From: Periplaneta americana
Lineage: Eukaryota > Arthropoda > Insecta > Blattodea > Blattidae
Assembly (NCBI RefSeq): GCF_040183065.1
Contig: NC_091117.1
Coordinates: forward strand, 120,272,726 to 120,336,725
Reading direction: 5' to 3'
Length of the DNA stretch: 64,000 bases
Shown: positions 21,651 through 33,599 of the stretch, in pieces
Numbering within the stretch: position 1 is the first letter of the stretch
Layout of the letters: each line of letters starts with the position of its first letter
Translations under genes and position numbers: made by a program
Notes under the pieces: generated by a model
Databases searched by the model: none
The model's input: only the letters and a program-made list of their open reading frames with translations
Told to the model about the DNA's origin: nothing

Positions 21651-23135
21651 TCAGAATATTAATAAGGAACAAAATAAACGTTTCAGGTAATTATGGAGAT
21701 TCAGTGAATCCCCTGTCACTGTGTTTTTCCTTTTTCCGTTTTCCTTTCTCTCCGAGCTTCTTTTCCTCTATTATCCGTCTTTACTCCCTATTTCTATATT
21801 TCCTTCTTACTTTCCTTCGTTTTGCCTTCCTCTTTCCTCTTTTTATTATTTCTGTCTTTTCTTCCGTCATTTTTATTCATTTTCCTTGTCATTATAATTA
21901 GCTTTACATGTGCTGGTAATTTCAGCACGATAACGGTTCTCTACCGAGAACAAGATATGATATTACATTGTTCACAAACAATCATACAAGTCCTAATGAT
22001 AAACACAGACGTAGCCTCCAGGCTGCGTTTTTACTCTCTCTTCAAAATGTCCGAATGAAGATTTTCCATTTTCACGTAGTGCCATCAGCATACACACGCA
22101 ATGAGTGCTGCCATAGCACTTCGTTTAATTAATTATGGCGTACCCTACTTGTATTGCACACGCATTCCTTCCTCGACGCCCTCCATTTTAGGTGCTTTGA
22201 AGCGTTAATATACTCAGTTGATTAGAACTGAAAACTCTTCTTATTCCTTTACGTGATTCTTGAATTAGTCTGCAATGCTGAGTACTTATCAAAGAATTCA
22301 GTTCTGTATTTGACTTCAGCATGACTGCAAGACCCTTTATGTGCGTCTATAATTAAAACTTTATAAATTCCAGGCTTTAAATACTCGCAATACTTCTGCA
22401 TACTTGGAGCGAAATGAAAGTTCACGTTTAGGTAATTGATTCCTCTACTCATTAAAGGTCGCGCCTGTGTAAATAAAGGCAATTCCACCGTTATTCATTC
22501 TCTCAAGTAAATTTTACAACAATTTCCATAAAATTGTTGCGTCTCTGAAAGCGTTACGGCGTCATTTCATTTGAAATTAAAGTGAAAGAATGAAACAACT
22601 TATAACATCGCTCATTTCTTGAAAAGTTGGTGCTTCATTATTATTTAAATACCCATTTTTGTAACGCTGCTTCATCGGCAGGCGCTTTAGGATTCAGGAT
22701 TTAATAGTGACGCGATACAATAGGTCTACTAAAATAAATGTGGATAATATTATGATTACAGTCCCCTACATAAAGATTGTCGGGAATACGAGAAGTTATT
22801 GTTGACCTGTATTGTGATTCTAGTATACTGTGAAAGTCAGCCGTTAAACACAACGGACTGAGTTCGAACCTTGATTCGAGCTGATTGCATGGTTTCTCCG
22901 GAATTTTTCTCAACTTCAAGGCGAATCTTAGACAATTCAAGATGAATTCTTGATCTTTTCTCGACAAATCACCATCTCTCTATTACCTATTTCATCGACT
23001 ATAGTTAAATTCGCAGTTAATACAGCGTTTCTAAATAACTATGCATGGTATATCGAATTTATTTTGTGGTGGTTGTGGTGGTGATGGTGGTAAATTATTA
23101 ACGGCACTTTCAACTGCAGAGATCATTCAGTGTCG
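21651..23135. other. No gene recognised
   Basis: Includes a pyrimidine-rich stretch (about 21720-21890) and a GTGGTGGTT-type repeat near 23065. A 79-codon minus-strand frame at 22249-22488 has no recognisable domain. Confidence 0.5.
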
Positions 23136-24045
23136 TAGGTAGGTAGGTAGATTTATTTGTTCCATAATATTCTTACATTTGCTTTATAGCATTAGAATAA
23201 AGAACATGTCCAATTCTTACGTTTAACAATAAAATGCAATACATATAAAATGCAAATATGAAATATGTACAGAATTAATGCCTTAATAACAATAATATTT
23301 TATACAATGTAATATGTTTACCATTTAATAGTATTATAATATTTACACAGTAGTGTGAAATGTCAAGAATTCATCTACAGAATAGAAAGTGTGAGATATT
23401 AAGTAATTTTTTAATGTTGTCTTAAATAATGCAGGGTTTTGGCTATGATTCTTAATGTCTTCAGGAAGACTTTTGAACAATTTTATCGCCATGTAACGTA
23501 CTCCCCTTTGAAAGCATGATAAATTTGATGATGGCGTATGAAAATCATTCCTTCTGCGGGTATTTATACTATGTATGGCTGAGTTAGTTGGAAAATTTCC
23601 GTTATTACATAAGAGGAAATTTATTGTAGAGTATATGTATTGATTTGGTAAGGTTAGAAGCTCTAATTTTTTTTAAAATAATCTACATGATTCTCTAGCC
23701 TTTGCTCCAACTATTATTCTAATGGCTCTTTTTTGTAATAAGAATATATTTTTACTATCTACAGAATTTCTCCAAAATATTATTCCGTAGGACATAATGG
23801 AATGAAAATAGGCAAAATATATTGTCTTTAAGATACTGCTGTTTAGAAATTCTTGTAACGACCTAATTGCGAAGCATGCTGAGCTAAGTTTGGGGGTTAT
23901 TTCTTTGATATGATTTTTCCAATATATTGTATTATTAATATGCAAACCAAGAAATTCGGTTGTTGATGTTTCTAGTAGAGGTATGTTGTTGATAGTTGTG
24001 TTCAATGTTTCAGAGATTAAATTTGAAGTGGCTTTAAATTGAATT
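23136..24045 (-). mobile_element. 5'-truncated Jockey/CR1-type retrotransposon with (CTAC)n tail
   Basis: Read on the minus strand, the end of ORF2 (to about 23688) is followed by ~540 bp of 3' untranslated sequence and a terminal CTACCTACCTACCTAC tail at 23136-23151. The 3' untranslated end (ATGTTC, then TATGGAACAAATAAA) resembles the tail at 46063-46290. Confidence 0.8.
23688..24045 (-). pseudogene. Reverse transcriptase thumb and C-terminus
   Basis: The minus frame from 24045 reads IIQFKATS, then TTEFLGLHINNTIYWKNHI and FHSIMSYGIIFWRNSVDSK, ending ARESCRLF. These are the thumb and connection motifs of Jockey/CR1-type reverse transcriptases (F-L-G-L-x-I-D/N followed by S-x-M-x-Y-G-I-I-F-W). 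The catalytic palm is missing. The frame remains open beyond 24045 but loses similarity there, which marks the truncation point against the hAT pseudogene. Confidence 0.8.
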
Positions 24046-24049
24046 ATGT

Positions 24050-25650
24050 TCAACATAAGCGAGAAATGGTCAAAAAAAGGTCGCCGGAGCTCTCTATCAG
24101 GAACATTATTATTATATTTGATGTATCGCAAATATAAGACATGGGCCCCACAGCTTGACTTTATACCCGACATAACCTTACTAAATCAAAAATCCATCAA
24201 CTCGGATGCAGCGGCTAACATGGTTACAGCTTATCGTCGAAAACGACAAATTAATTTGGTAATACTGATTTTTATTTTTCTAAATATGGCAGTTAAAGTG
24301 GATTTATTGACCAGGTGGGAAATGTAGGATTATTCAAGCCAGGAAACATTTGCAATATAAACGAACAAATCATAGAGAAAATAAAAACTATTAGAATATT
24401 TGCTTTGCAAGTAGATGAGAGTATCGATATTTGTGAAAAACCGCAACTCCTTGGTTTTATCAGATATATTGGTGGTAAAGATATTAATGAGCAGTTTCTG
24501 TTCTGTAGACTGCTAGAGATTACAACCACAGGTCATGATATTTTAGTTTCTATTAATTCCTTTCTCAATGACCATGCTCTTTCATGGAAAGACTTGTGGT
24601 TTATGTACGGATGGTACATCATCTATGTCTGAGAAATTTAAAGGTTTTACTGCCAGAGCTGTCAATGAAAATCCATCCATTACTATAACACACTGCTTTT
24701 TGCATAGAGAGACATTCGTCGTGAAAGCGTGTAATGAAGATTTTGCTGTAGTGTTTAACCAAGTTGTGAAAATGATGAACTACATGAAGTCTCGACGTTT
24801 AAAGTGCAGAGTTTTTGAACAGTTATGTCGCGCAACGGAACCAGCTCACACCTCTTTGTTACTTCACACAGAAGAAAAGTAGTTATCGCGGGGTCGTATA
24901 ATCAACCGGTTTCTCGAATTCAAAGAACAGGCGAAAACTATTTTTTAAGGATGAAAATCAAGCCACATTTCATGAGTTGTTACTAAGTAATTCTTGGTGT
25001 TTGCAACTGTCGTATCTGGCAGATGTTTTTCCTAAGCTGAATGAACTGAATGTTTCAATGCAAGGTCGACAGGAAACAATAGTTTCCTCAACCAATAACA
25101 TGAAAGATTTTAAAAGAAGACTTAGTTCTTGGAGGTCTGCAGTTCAGAAAGGAGGTCTGTCGAACTTTCCATCTCTTCAAATCTGGTAGGCGATAAAGAC
25201 CTGAGTAAGCTGAAAGACCGCATTTGTGATAACTTATCAAGATTGCAAGATGCAATAGATACGTATTTTCCATGTATTTCCACTATGAACCTCGTTTGGG
25301 TTGTCTCACCATATGATTTCGTAGATAGTGTGGAGAAAATAGATTTCACTGCTTGCGAACGATATGAATTTATTGATCTTTGCGCTGATTCCACACTCAA
25401 AGGTAAGTTCACCAAGAGTGAGGCGTCGGTGGCTGCTTTTTGGCTTCGACTGAGAGAGGAGTGTCCTAATCTAATGACGAAAGCAATTAACGCACTTTCG
25501 CCTTTTTCAACATCCTATCTATGCGAGCAAGCCTTCTCTACTATGGTGACAATAAAATGTAAAGCGAGAAATAGACGGAATAACCTTGAGGATGATTTGC
25601 GTGTTTCATTGTCAACTGTAAGGCCCGATATCACGTATCTGTGCTCTTAA
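24050..25650 (+). pseudogene. hAT-superfamily transposase, ZBED5/SCAND3-like (broken)
   Basis: hAT transposases cut with an RNase-H-like core split by a helical insertion and dimerise through a C-terminal block. The core begins near 24325; IRIFALQVDESIDICEKPQL carries the first catalytic Asp region. After shifts near 24600 come SMSEKFKGFTARAVNENPS and ITITHCFLHRE, the usual C-x-x-H region. A TAG at 24880-24882 replaces the tryptophan of the conserved W-L-S-R-G-R. After more shifts, LSYLADVFPKLNELNVSMQG follows at 24977-25189. The dimerisation block at 25129-25650 ends FSTSYLCEQAFSTM. Upstream, 24050-24320 has no clear similarity and I found no BED finger. It is a dead transposon rather than a host gene, judging by several frameshifts and stops. 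Confidence 0.88.
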
Positions 25651-26226
25651 GCACCAATCACAAGTTTCACATTAATGATTAATCGAACAAAACTCTATTG
25701 ATGTATTTTTATTCAAGTGATTATAGTAAAGTTTACTTTATTATATTATGATGTGCGTTACTTTTTATATCATCTTTCAATAAATGAACATATTAAACTT
25801 CAATTCTTTGTTTACTTCAGGGAAGTGTGCCCCCAGTTTTAATGTTATTCAAAACGAGAACTTCAAAATGTTGGGAAACACTGCACTAAAGAATGTTGTT
25901 ATAACATAGAAAATAATTAAATAGAAAAAAGTGACTTTGTGGAATGCGAGAAAGGCTTAGAAAATAACATCCCAAGATAAGGCTGTGTAACATAAAATTA
26001 GTACAGTACATTGAAAAGTTTATATTTTTCACCAAGACGTATACAATGTCAGTACTTACCATTGAAAACAATTTGGACCACAAACCACTGCAAAAAACCT
26101 TTTTTAACAAAGGAAATCGGATGGTGTATTCACTTACAAATTCAAAGCTAGAGATATCACAGCTCTTCAAGCAGTTTCCAAAAAATCTGCTCACGGCACT
26201 GCAAGAGCGCATAAGTAACGCTTAGG
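25651..26226. other. No gene recognised
   Basis: 3' flank of the hAT pseudogene; AT-rich, no obvious terminal repeat. Confidence 0.45.
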
Positions 26227-26500
26227 TCAAGTAAACAGAATATCACAGTAATCGAAGTGGGGCATCAAGAGTGTTTCCACTATAATATTTTTCAGGATAA
26301 AGGGTAGAAAATTCTTCAATCGCCTAAACGAGTTGATTAGTGAGAGTACTATTTTGCAAGAGTCTGCAACTTGAATGTTCCAATTTAAATTTTTATCCAT
26401 ATAAATACCTAAGTTCTTTACTGATTCACTAAATGCAATTTCGGTGCCATATATTTTAATCGGAGACAAATTTTGTATAGGACCTTGTAGAAAAATATTA
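26227..26500 (-). pseudogene. Non-LTR reverse transcriptase thumb fragment
   Basis: The minus frame reads IKIYGTEIAFSESVKNLGIY, then MDKNLNWNIQVADSC and PHFDYCDILFT. The K-N-L-G-I-Y-M-D phrase and the H-F-D-Y-C-D end are the thumb region of CR1/Jockey-type reverse transcriptases. Only about 80 codons survive, and neither end shows tail or target duplication. Confidence 0.7.
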
Positions 26501-27106
26501 GACTACTGGAAAGAAGACTGAATAAACTGCCGATGTAAACCCTCCTCTCTTTTTTTAATTGGTTATTTGTATATTATTGCACGACTTTACCTACTAGTAT
26601 GTTAGACGCCGTCTTATCTTGCTGATAGGACTGTAAAGGTTGGAATGATTTAATATAAACATAAAATGCTAACGCTTACAAGTTCCAGCGTGCTCAAATC
26701 TGACGGGAAGTACTAAACTTGTTTTGATCCGATTAATGACTGGCGCAGATGCGCGGCGGAGTTATCTGGACTCGGCCTATTCATCTTGTTTATCATGACG
26801 GGGTGACATGTTCGATTGCCCCCGCCGCTCTCGGCCAGATACATGTGCCAGAATTTCGGAGACCAGGATATTGCGCCGGAACATGCAACCATATACTACT
26901 GCTCGCTCGAAGAACACGACAGAGCTCCCTGCTGATACGTTTCGTATATTTGCAAATTATATCCTTCAACCTGTAGCTGAACATCTGTAATAAATGTCTC
27001 ATAGCCCTCTATGGCTGGTAAAATATTTTCCCTGCAGATATGTCGGATTTCCCTAATAATAATAAATTTTATCAAATCAAAGTATTATTAATTTACAGAA
27101 GTCATT
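26501..27106. other. Intergenic-like stretch with a GC-rich patch at 26740-26950
   Basis: The patch contrasts with its AT-rich surroundings and contains a B-box-like GTTCGATTGCC, so a decayed SINE is possible. I see no matching A-box or coding similarity. Confidence 0.3.
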
Positions 27107-27969
27107 AAAGAATTTATAAGAAATAATTTACCATTCAGATTACATCAGCTGCTTGTCTATGCGGATGATGTGAATATGTTAGGAGAAAATCCACAAACGA
27201 TTAGGGAAAACACAGGAATTTTACTGGAAGCAAGTAAAAAGATAGGTTTGGAAGTAAATCCCGAAAAGACAAAGTATATGATTATGTCTCGTGACGAGAA
27301 TATTGTACGAAATGGAAATATAAAAATTGGAAATTTATCTTTTGAAGAGGTGGAGTAGTTTAAATATCTTGGAGCAACAGTAACAAATATAAATGATACT
27401 CGGGAGGAAATTAAACACAGAATAAATATGGGAAATGAGTGTTATTATTCGGTTGAGAACCTTTTATCATCCAGTCTGCTGTCAAAATATCTGAAAGTTA
27501 GAATTTATAAAACAGTTATATTACCGGTTGATTTTTTTATGGTTGTGAAGCTTGGACTCTCACTTTGAGAGGAGAGGATTATAGCTTAAGGGTGTTTGAG
27601 TATAAGATGCTTAGGAAAATATTTGGGGCTAAGAGGGATGAAGTTGCAGGAGAATGGAGAAAGTTACACAACACAGAACTGCACGCACTGTATTCGTCAC
27701 CTGACATAATTAGGAACATTAAATCCAGACGTTTGAGATGGGCAGGGCATGTAGCACATATGGGTGAATCCAGAAATACATATAGTGTGTTAGTTGGGAG
27801 GCCGGAGGGAAAAAGACCTTTGGGGAGGCCAAGACGTAGATGGGAAGATAATATTAAAATGGATTTGAGGGAGGTGGAATATGATGATAGAGAATGGATT
27901 AATCCTGCTCAGGATAGGGACCAATGGCGGGCTTATGTGAGGGCGGCAATGAACCTCCGGATTCCTTAA
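27107..27969 (+). pseudogene. RTE-like reverse transcriptase, palm to C-terminus (broken)
   Basis: This is the RNA-copying enzyme of the element. The frame begins in the palm, with LLVYADDVNMLGE (YADD at 27158-27169), and continues through GLEVNPEKTKYMIMSRDEN. A TAG at 27356-27358 interrupts it just before FKYLGATV. A one-base insertion in the T run near 27534 shifts the frame at the Y-G-C-E-x-W motif. The last open block, 27565-27969, ends with SRRLRWAGHVAHM, then PEGKRPLGRPRRRWEDNI, a C-terminal signature very common in insect RTE-like elements. Fingers and endonuclease are missing. Confidence 0.9.
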
Positions 27970-27985
27970 AAGCCAGTAAGTAAGT
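27107..27985 (+). mobile_element. RTE-like non-LTR retrotransposon, copy 1 (5'-truncated)
   Basis: Longest of three copies of one family in the window (others at 28972 and 47423). It keeps the catalytic YADD and ends CTTAAAAGCCA followed by a short (GTAA)n tail. Confidence 0.9.
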
Positions 27986-28748
27986 AAATTAGCATTCAGA
28001 GACAGCATTCCATTACTATTTTCAGTGTTTACTACTACTGCTAATACTTATAATTCTATAGTCTATTTTCTACATCAGTTACTAGTATTGCAATTACTAA
28101 AACAACTACAGTATTTACTACAAATATTACTGTTACTGTCATTATCAGAGGTAGGGAGTTCGTACCAAACCAGTAAATTTCGGTTGAGTACAGCGAAGAT
28201 TATAGATGTCACCCGTGCCTCGCGCTGCTTCCGCTTGCTACAGACGATACATAGTTCACATAAACAACGCATAGGCCTAGTATCATTCTGTGGAGCTGGG
28301 TACAGTCGTGAATAGTTTGAAGAATATTGTTAATTTATATTAATAGTTTAGTTTTGAACAAAGTGACCTATTCTGTTATTGTTGTATTATTTACTTAAAG
28401 TTAATATTGTGCATGATTCCAAAAAAAGTAATCTCATCTGTTATTTAATAATTATGCAAAACAGGAGTATGTACCAAGTTTATTTTTTCCCGGATTATTC
28501 TTCGTAAAATATTGGTTGAAATACTTGTTTGTTTTGCTGGTTTGTTGACGCCTCTTGCTGCTGTCCTACTATGCATTCAGTTGCGTTACAGTCCAAGCTC
28601 ATTCATTATCAGAATTACGATACGAATTTCCTAGCTGTCGTTACAATAGAAATAAAAATTTTCTTGAAAACAATTATGGGTTTAATATTACGTTCCACAT
28701 GAGATATATACGTTACTAAATGATAGTAAAAAGTACTGTATCATATTA
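27986..28748. other. No gene recognised
   Basis: AT-rich sequence; possibly part of a decayed hAT element whose C-terminal scrap lies at 28749. Confidence 0.4.
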
Positions 28749-28802
28749 AACTTTAGATTTGCTCCAGTAACGTCTTGTGACGTAGAACGAATATTTTCAG
28801 TG
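28749..28802 (+). pseudogene. hAT-like C-terminal scrap (CGGBP1-type)
   Basis: Eighteen codons read NFRFAPVTSCDVERIFSV. This matches the end of the transposase family that gave rise to CGGBP1, where an S-x-D-V-E-R-x-F-S phrase is diagnostic. A closely similar scrap occurs at 36471-36540. Too short for more. Confidence 0.55.
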
Positions 28803-28971
28803 TAAAAATGTTTTTTTTTCTTCTGAACAGAAAGGGAATATTTCTTTTGGTAAAATGAAAACGTTCAATGTTATTTTTTATAATGAGGCTAGAATCATAT
28901 TTGTATACTTTTATGTTATTTTTATATGTATAGGTAAATTATTTTAGATTTAGAGTTCCGAAGTTTATAAT

Positions 28972-29491
28972 TAATCTGAAAGTTAGAATTCATATAACAG
29001 TTATATTACCGATTGCTCTGTATGGTTGTGGAACTTGGACCCTCACTTTGATAGAGGAACAGAGATTAAGGGTGTTTGAGAATAAGGTTCTTAGGAAAAT
29101 ATTTGGGGCTAAGAGCGATGACGTTACAGGAGAATGGAGAAAGTTACACAATGCAGAACTGCACGCATTGTATTCTTCACCTGACATAAATAGGAACATT
29201 AAATCCAGACGTTTGAGATGGGTAGGGCATGTAGCACGTATGGTCAAATCCAGAAATGCATATAGAGTGTTAGTTGATAGACCGGAAGGAAAAAGACCTT
29301 TGGGGAGGCCGAGACGTAGATGGGAGGATAATATTAAAATGGATTTGAGGGAGGTGAGATATGATGATAGAGACTGGATTAATCTTGCACAGAATAGGGA
29401 CCGATGGCGGGCTTATACGAGGACGGTAATGAACCTCCGGTTCCTTAAAAGCCATTTGTAAGTAAGTATAATTAGAAATTGTTTTTTGTAT
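28972..29491 (+). mobile_element. RTE-like retrotransposon, copy 2, with 38-bp flanking duplication
   Basis: A 520-bp 5'-truncated copy flanked by 28934-28971 and 29492-29529, direct repeats that match at 35 of 38 positions (GTAAATTATTTTAGATT at their start). The tail is a short GTAAGTAAGTA. Confidence 0.85.
28979..29461 (+). pseudogene. RTE-like reverse transcriptase C-terminus, copy 2
   Basis: An open frame of about 160 codons covers VRIHITVILPIALYGCGTW through GHVARMVKSRNAY and the Arg-rich RPLGRPRRRWED block to a stop at 29459-29461. It is the C-terminal third of ORF2; the catalytic palm is absent, so it is non-functional despite lacking internal stops. Its openness suggests a more recent insertion than copy 1. 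Confidence 0.88.
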
Positions 29492-29789
29492 GTAAATTAT
29501 TTTAGATTGGGAGTTACGAAGTTTATAATGATTACAAATTATTATTCTTTATATTATTCGTTTATTCTTTTCTTGTTCTAATGCCATGGACGACTGGAGC
29601 AGAAGTTTGGTTACCATCTGGCTGTACATGTTTGTCGTTCTGGTTCAGTGACATTTAGAGCTGCGGTATAATCTTTCATTCGGTAGAGATATAGTCCAAG
29701 CTCGCACAACTTAAGTTTCGGTACCAGCTTCCTTGCTCTGGTCATTACTGTTACTCCTACTATTATTATTACTGTTAACCGCAAGGCGA
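29492..29789. other. Flanking duplication and unassigned sequence
   Basis: Begins with the right-hand 38-bp duplication; nothing else recognised. Confidence 0.45.
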
Positions 29790-29915
29790 ATATAAGGTAA
29801 TCTATGACGAATCCACTGCCTCATCTCGCCAAATATATTCTCGCTATCGACAATTCCATCGACACTAAATAACCCATTAGTTGATACAGCGTCCTTAAAT
29901 AATCAAACAAAAAAC
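29790..29915 (+). mobile_element. SINE 3'-end fragment
   Basis: Contains CAATTCCATCGACACTAAAT, then GTTGATACAGCGTCCTTAAA, matching the 3' part of the SINE at 61114-61360. The tRNA head is missing. Confidence 0.7.
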
Positions 29916-30040
29916 TGAACACTCTACCCCATTACCTCCTGGTTTAGTTGCCTAATGATTGATACCTTACTGGAATCACGTATGAGGTTTCAACCACTTC
30001 CAACATACATAAAAGCATACATACCATCCATCCATCCAAA

Positions 30041-30167
30041 CATACATACATAATACATACATACATACATGCATGCATACATACATACATACATACATAC
30101 ATACATACATACATACATACATACATACATACATACATACATACATACATACCATACATACATACAG
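30041..30167. repeat. (CATA)n microsatellite
   Basis: About 30 CATA units with a few variants. The Met-Tyr-Val-Cys open frames across it are artefacts. Confidence 0.97.
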
Positions 30168-30589
30168 CACATACATATATAATTATTATTGTTCCCATGA
30201 CTTGCTTAATATGTTGTTACTATAGGTAATTCGTTATCTCGTGAAACCAACCTTCGCGTAAGGGGAAGAATAAGGTGGACTGAGAAGCTCTTGCATTTGG
30301 TTCACGACATACTGTTGTGCTGTTGCTACTATTTTCTATGTTTTTACTAGAGACCGTATTGTGGCCCAGGGCGTACGGAGATGAGGTTAATTTTTTTCAT
30401 AGACTATATTGACGTGACGTCATGTTTGACGCATGTCATAGATACTATCAGGGAATACTTGCATCTTGTTTGTGCTACATGATTCAAAGCTAGACCTAGA
30501 GGACTCTTCTCAATACATTATCATGATTAAGGCTGATACTAGTATGACCTTTCCTACAATTTAAAGTATTTATCCATTTACTTAATTTA

Positions 30590-30714
30590 TTTATTTTTAC
30601 TCGCAGATTTAAGGCCATACTCAACAAGTATAAAAATACATAGCAAATATAAATATGAGTAACAATAATGGAGAAAACAATGGAATAATAATAATATTAA
30701 TAACAATAATGAAC

Positions 30715-30784
<70 letters not shown>
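30590..30784 (-). mobile_element. Decayed retrotransposon 3' tail and (AAT)n array
   Basis: On the minus strand, a weak version of the hairpin-tail module (GTTGAGTATGGCCTTAAATC at about 30607-30626) is followed by AAAATAAATAAA. An (AAT)n array at 30714-30784 lies within its 3' untranslated region. Confidence 0.5.
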
Positions 30785-30786
<2 letters not shown>

Positions 30787-31046
30787 GCATACAGTATTGT
30801 AGATGTGTTTAGTTACACGTAATTCTAAGAGTTAAACAATTACAATTTAGTGTTAAATAAGATAATTTTGACCAGAGAAATTATTAATAGATATAATGAA
30901 GTAAAATTTATATTTAAAAATAAAAATCTTATTTCACAAATGTAATATTTGAAGATTTTCTGGCAATCGGATTTTGAGAGTAGTATACAATTTCTGACAA
31001 CCTCTTTACGTTATATACACTAAGATACCGTACGCTATTTTTACTA
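30785..31046. other. No gene recognised
   Basis: AT-rich flank, nothing further seen. Confidence 0.45.
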
Positions 31047-32006
31047 CAGTAAAACCCCGATAAGACGCTGTTCAAGAGACTGGGTGTAAACCGTGTATTA
31101 ACCGGGACCGCGTATTAGGCGGGTATACTAATTTTGACTTATATACAATATCTATTAGCATTTTTCTTTATTGAAATAAATGATTCATGAAAAGTAATAC
31201 AGTATTACTTCATTATGTAATTACTGTACTGTACGTCAGAGACATTTACAATATGTACTGTACTTAATTTATATTTGTTTGCCATGTGCGTGTACTCAGT
31301 CCTCATGTTTACCACACTTCAGTTTCGTGCGATTACATCCTCTCGACATCGCAGCTGCAGTGATTGAGTCGCGATTTTTTTTATTATCGTTCTTAATGAC
31401 GATGATGCAATTCCTAATGAATCAGAGAGTTGTTTCTGAGTAAGAGTACTGTTCTCATCGTACTTTCGTAAGATTTCCAATTTTTCCGACACAGAAAGCG
31501 CTTTTTGTTTAACACTCATTGTAATCACATTCACAGACACTTCAATACACTAAATGACAACACACTGCCCACCAAAAATTTCGAGAATTTTATTACGGCC
31601 GAGTGAGAAATGCTGTTTGAGAGAGGATTAGCAAGAGGGTGAGGTATTGTAACTGTACGCAGGCTTTAAGCGCGCATAAGAGAGCGTAACAAGAGGGTGG
31701 GGTATAGGCCTACTAAGGTATGAAGTATGAAGGTTTAAATGCGCAGGTAAAGGGTCGAATACCAATACTTTTCAGGTTAATGGCACCAGGGAGTTCAATA
31801 GCCAAGATGTTTCATTGCTGTTACAGTACATTGCTGAAAATTACATGGAACATATTCCACAAAAACAGCGTATTATGCGGGACTTGAGCGCAAGAAACGG
31901 GGTATTTTATAAAGGCGTTATATACGAAATGTGCAGGGACCGGACAAAAAAAGCGTATTACACGGGATAGCGTAATAAGCGGGCGCGTCTTATCGAGGTT
32001 TTACTG
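31047..32006. mobile_element. Tigger/pogo-type non-autonomous element, 960 bp
   Basis: Inverted ends CAGTAAAACCCCGATAAGAC (left) and, in reverse complement, CAGTAAAACCTCGATAAGAC (right) are flanked by TA on both sides (31045-31046, 32007-32008). Subterminal GCGTATTA-like motifs recur at both ends. Ends of this kind with a TA duplication are characteristic of pogo/Tigger elements. Confidence 0.92.
31319..31540 (-). pseudogene. CENP-B/Tigger-type N-terminal helix-turn-helix
   Basis: The minus frame, starting at 31540 or more likely at the internal Met that begins MSVKQKALSVSEKLEILRKY, reads on into LTQKQLSDSLGIASSSLRTI. This is the N-terminal DNA-binding helix-turn-helix shared by Tigger transposases and CENP-B. 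The frame then ends without any DDE domain, so only about 50 codons of the transposase remain. The position inside the TIRs explains it as the retained start of the parental gene. Confidence 0.8.
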
Positions 32007-32008
32007 TA

Positions 32009-32684
32009 TTTATATTGTCATAAAGAATGTAGGCTTATATTGGTCAAACATTTATACACTATGTAACGGTATGTTTGAGTGGTTTCTTTTGTAATCCGGC
32101 AGAATGTAATCATATGTATCACTGGTGTTTCTTTATGATCTTTGAATATGTGTGTCGCATACGTCGATCGCCTTTCTCCCCCACCTGAATGGTGGTAGCT
32201 TGGCGAGGAGTGAGTTGAGGACTGTCGGAGCGATCAGTTAAGATAGAAAGGGGCTTTGATATGGCTTGGTAACGAGATATTCAACCAATGGTTGGAGATT
32301 GGTGATGGTATACAGGATTCTGCTAGGCTAGAATGAAGCTACATTGGAAGTCTGTATGCTGTAATGGTTCGTATTGATTATGATTTGATTGATAGTGTAT
32401 TAAAGATCGTGTGCTAATTGTGTTGATATATGAGATAAAGGAAATCCTGAAAGACTGAATTCTAATTTTACAGTCACTATTTAAATCCAAAGATATTGTT
32501 GTCAGTTTTAAAGTTGTTCAAACAGATGTAATTTGGTATACTTCCATTGTTTAAATGTTTCAAATATTATGAGGTTGTTTAAGTAAAGATTATAAAGTTT
32601 AAAGGGAATTTGTTGATTTTAGGGATGTGATTGCTTAAAAAAGAGGAGAAATAAACTTGGTACAAACTTCATAGTAATAGTTCT
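32009..32684. other. No gene recognised
   Basis: Contains a less AT-rich patch at 32155-32300 with no tRNA-like boxes that I could pair. Confidence 0.45.
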
Positions 32685-33088
32685 TATTTTCCCTGGCAGA
32701 GTTAAGGCCATCAGGCCTTCTCTTCCACTCAACCAGGATCAAAAAACATACAGGAAAATACATTAACTTAAAAAATAATAAAATTAAAAATATTAAAATA
32801 AAAAAGATAGATTGAATATATAAAATACACAATCAGTATTAGCTTAATAATAATAATAATAAAAGAAAAATATAATAAAATAAAAAGAGATTGAATACAT
32901 AATCACAAACAGGAAAATACATTCTAGTATACATGTATTAACTTAAAAAAAAGAATTAATACATATGAATATAATCTCACAACCAAAGGAATAGTGCAAT
33001 TAGTATGATCAGCACAGCACGGGTTACATCGAGACAATGACAATTACCTAGATATTAGTGTTAATGGAAAAATAAAGTAATGACTCTT

Positions 33089-33136
<48 letters not shown>
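32685..33136 (-). mobile_element. Retrotransposon 3' UTR with terminal hairpin
   Basis: On the minus strand an AT-rich 3' region containing (AAT)n (33091-33136) leads to a hairpin at 32692-32737. The hairpin's inner stem is AAGGCC-TGAT-GGCCTT, and an A-rich tail follows. It belongs to the same module as 18525-18567. Confidence 0.7.
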
Positions 33137-33137
<1 letters not shown>

Positions 33138-33590
33138 GTAGTAATATATTCGGAATTTATTAAAGTTTCCAATGAATTAGTAATATAGTGGGTCATCGCT
33201 TCAATTATTCATAAAATAAGTAGGCTATAGTATTATTAAATAAAATACATTGCATTACAATTGACAACACTGTGCATAATAGTGTAAATGATGATTGAAC
33301 AATGTAGACCTACATTCTTTATGGTAGTGTAAATAGTAAAAGTAGCGCGTTATAGTGTACAAATGTAGTTAAAATAAATGGCAAGTATTAGTGTAATTGT
33401 TAAAGTGATCCATGTTTTGTTCTGCCTAACTTGAGCAAACAAGAGTCGCGTCAGTAACCAATCAATTACCTCTCTTGGTATTTGCACGCGCGTAATCCTG
33501 TAGCCTCCTGGGACAAAGTAGAGTCACTAGATATTACTGCTGTTGGTACTACTGCTGCTACAATTACTTTTGTTACTACTATTATTACTG
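33137..33590. other. No gene recognised
   Basis: AT-rich sequence without motifs. Confidence 0.45.
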
Positions 33591-33599
33591 TTAACAATT

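Noticed and set aside
22249-22488. 79-codon minus-strand frame
   Set aside because: No recognisable domain, no splice-site context, length expected by chance.
24046-25650. Domesticated ZBED/SCAND3-like host gene
   Set aside because: Several frameshifts and stops, including loss of a conserved tryptophan, indicate a dead transposon.
29944-30198. Met-Tyr-Val-Cys repeat proteins in several frames
   Set aside because: Artefact of the (CATA)n array.
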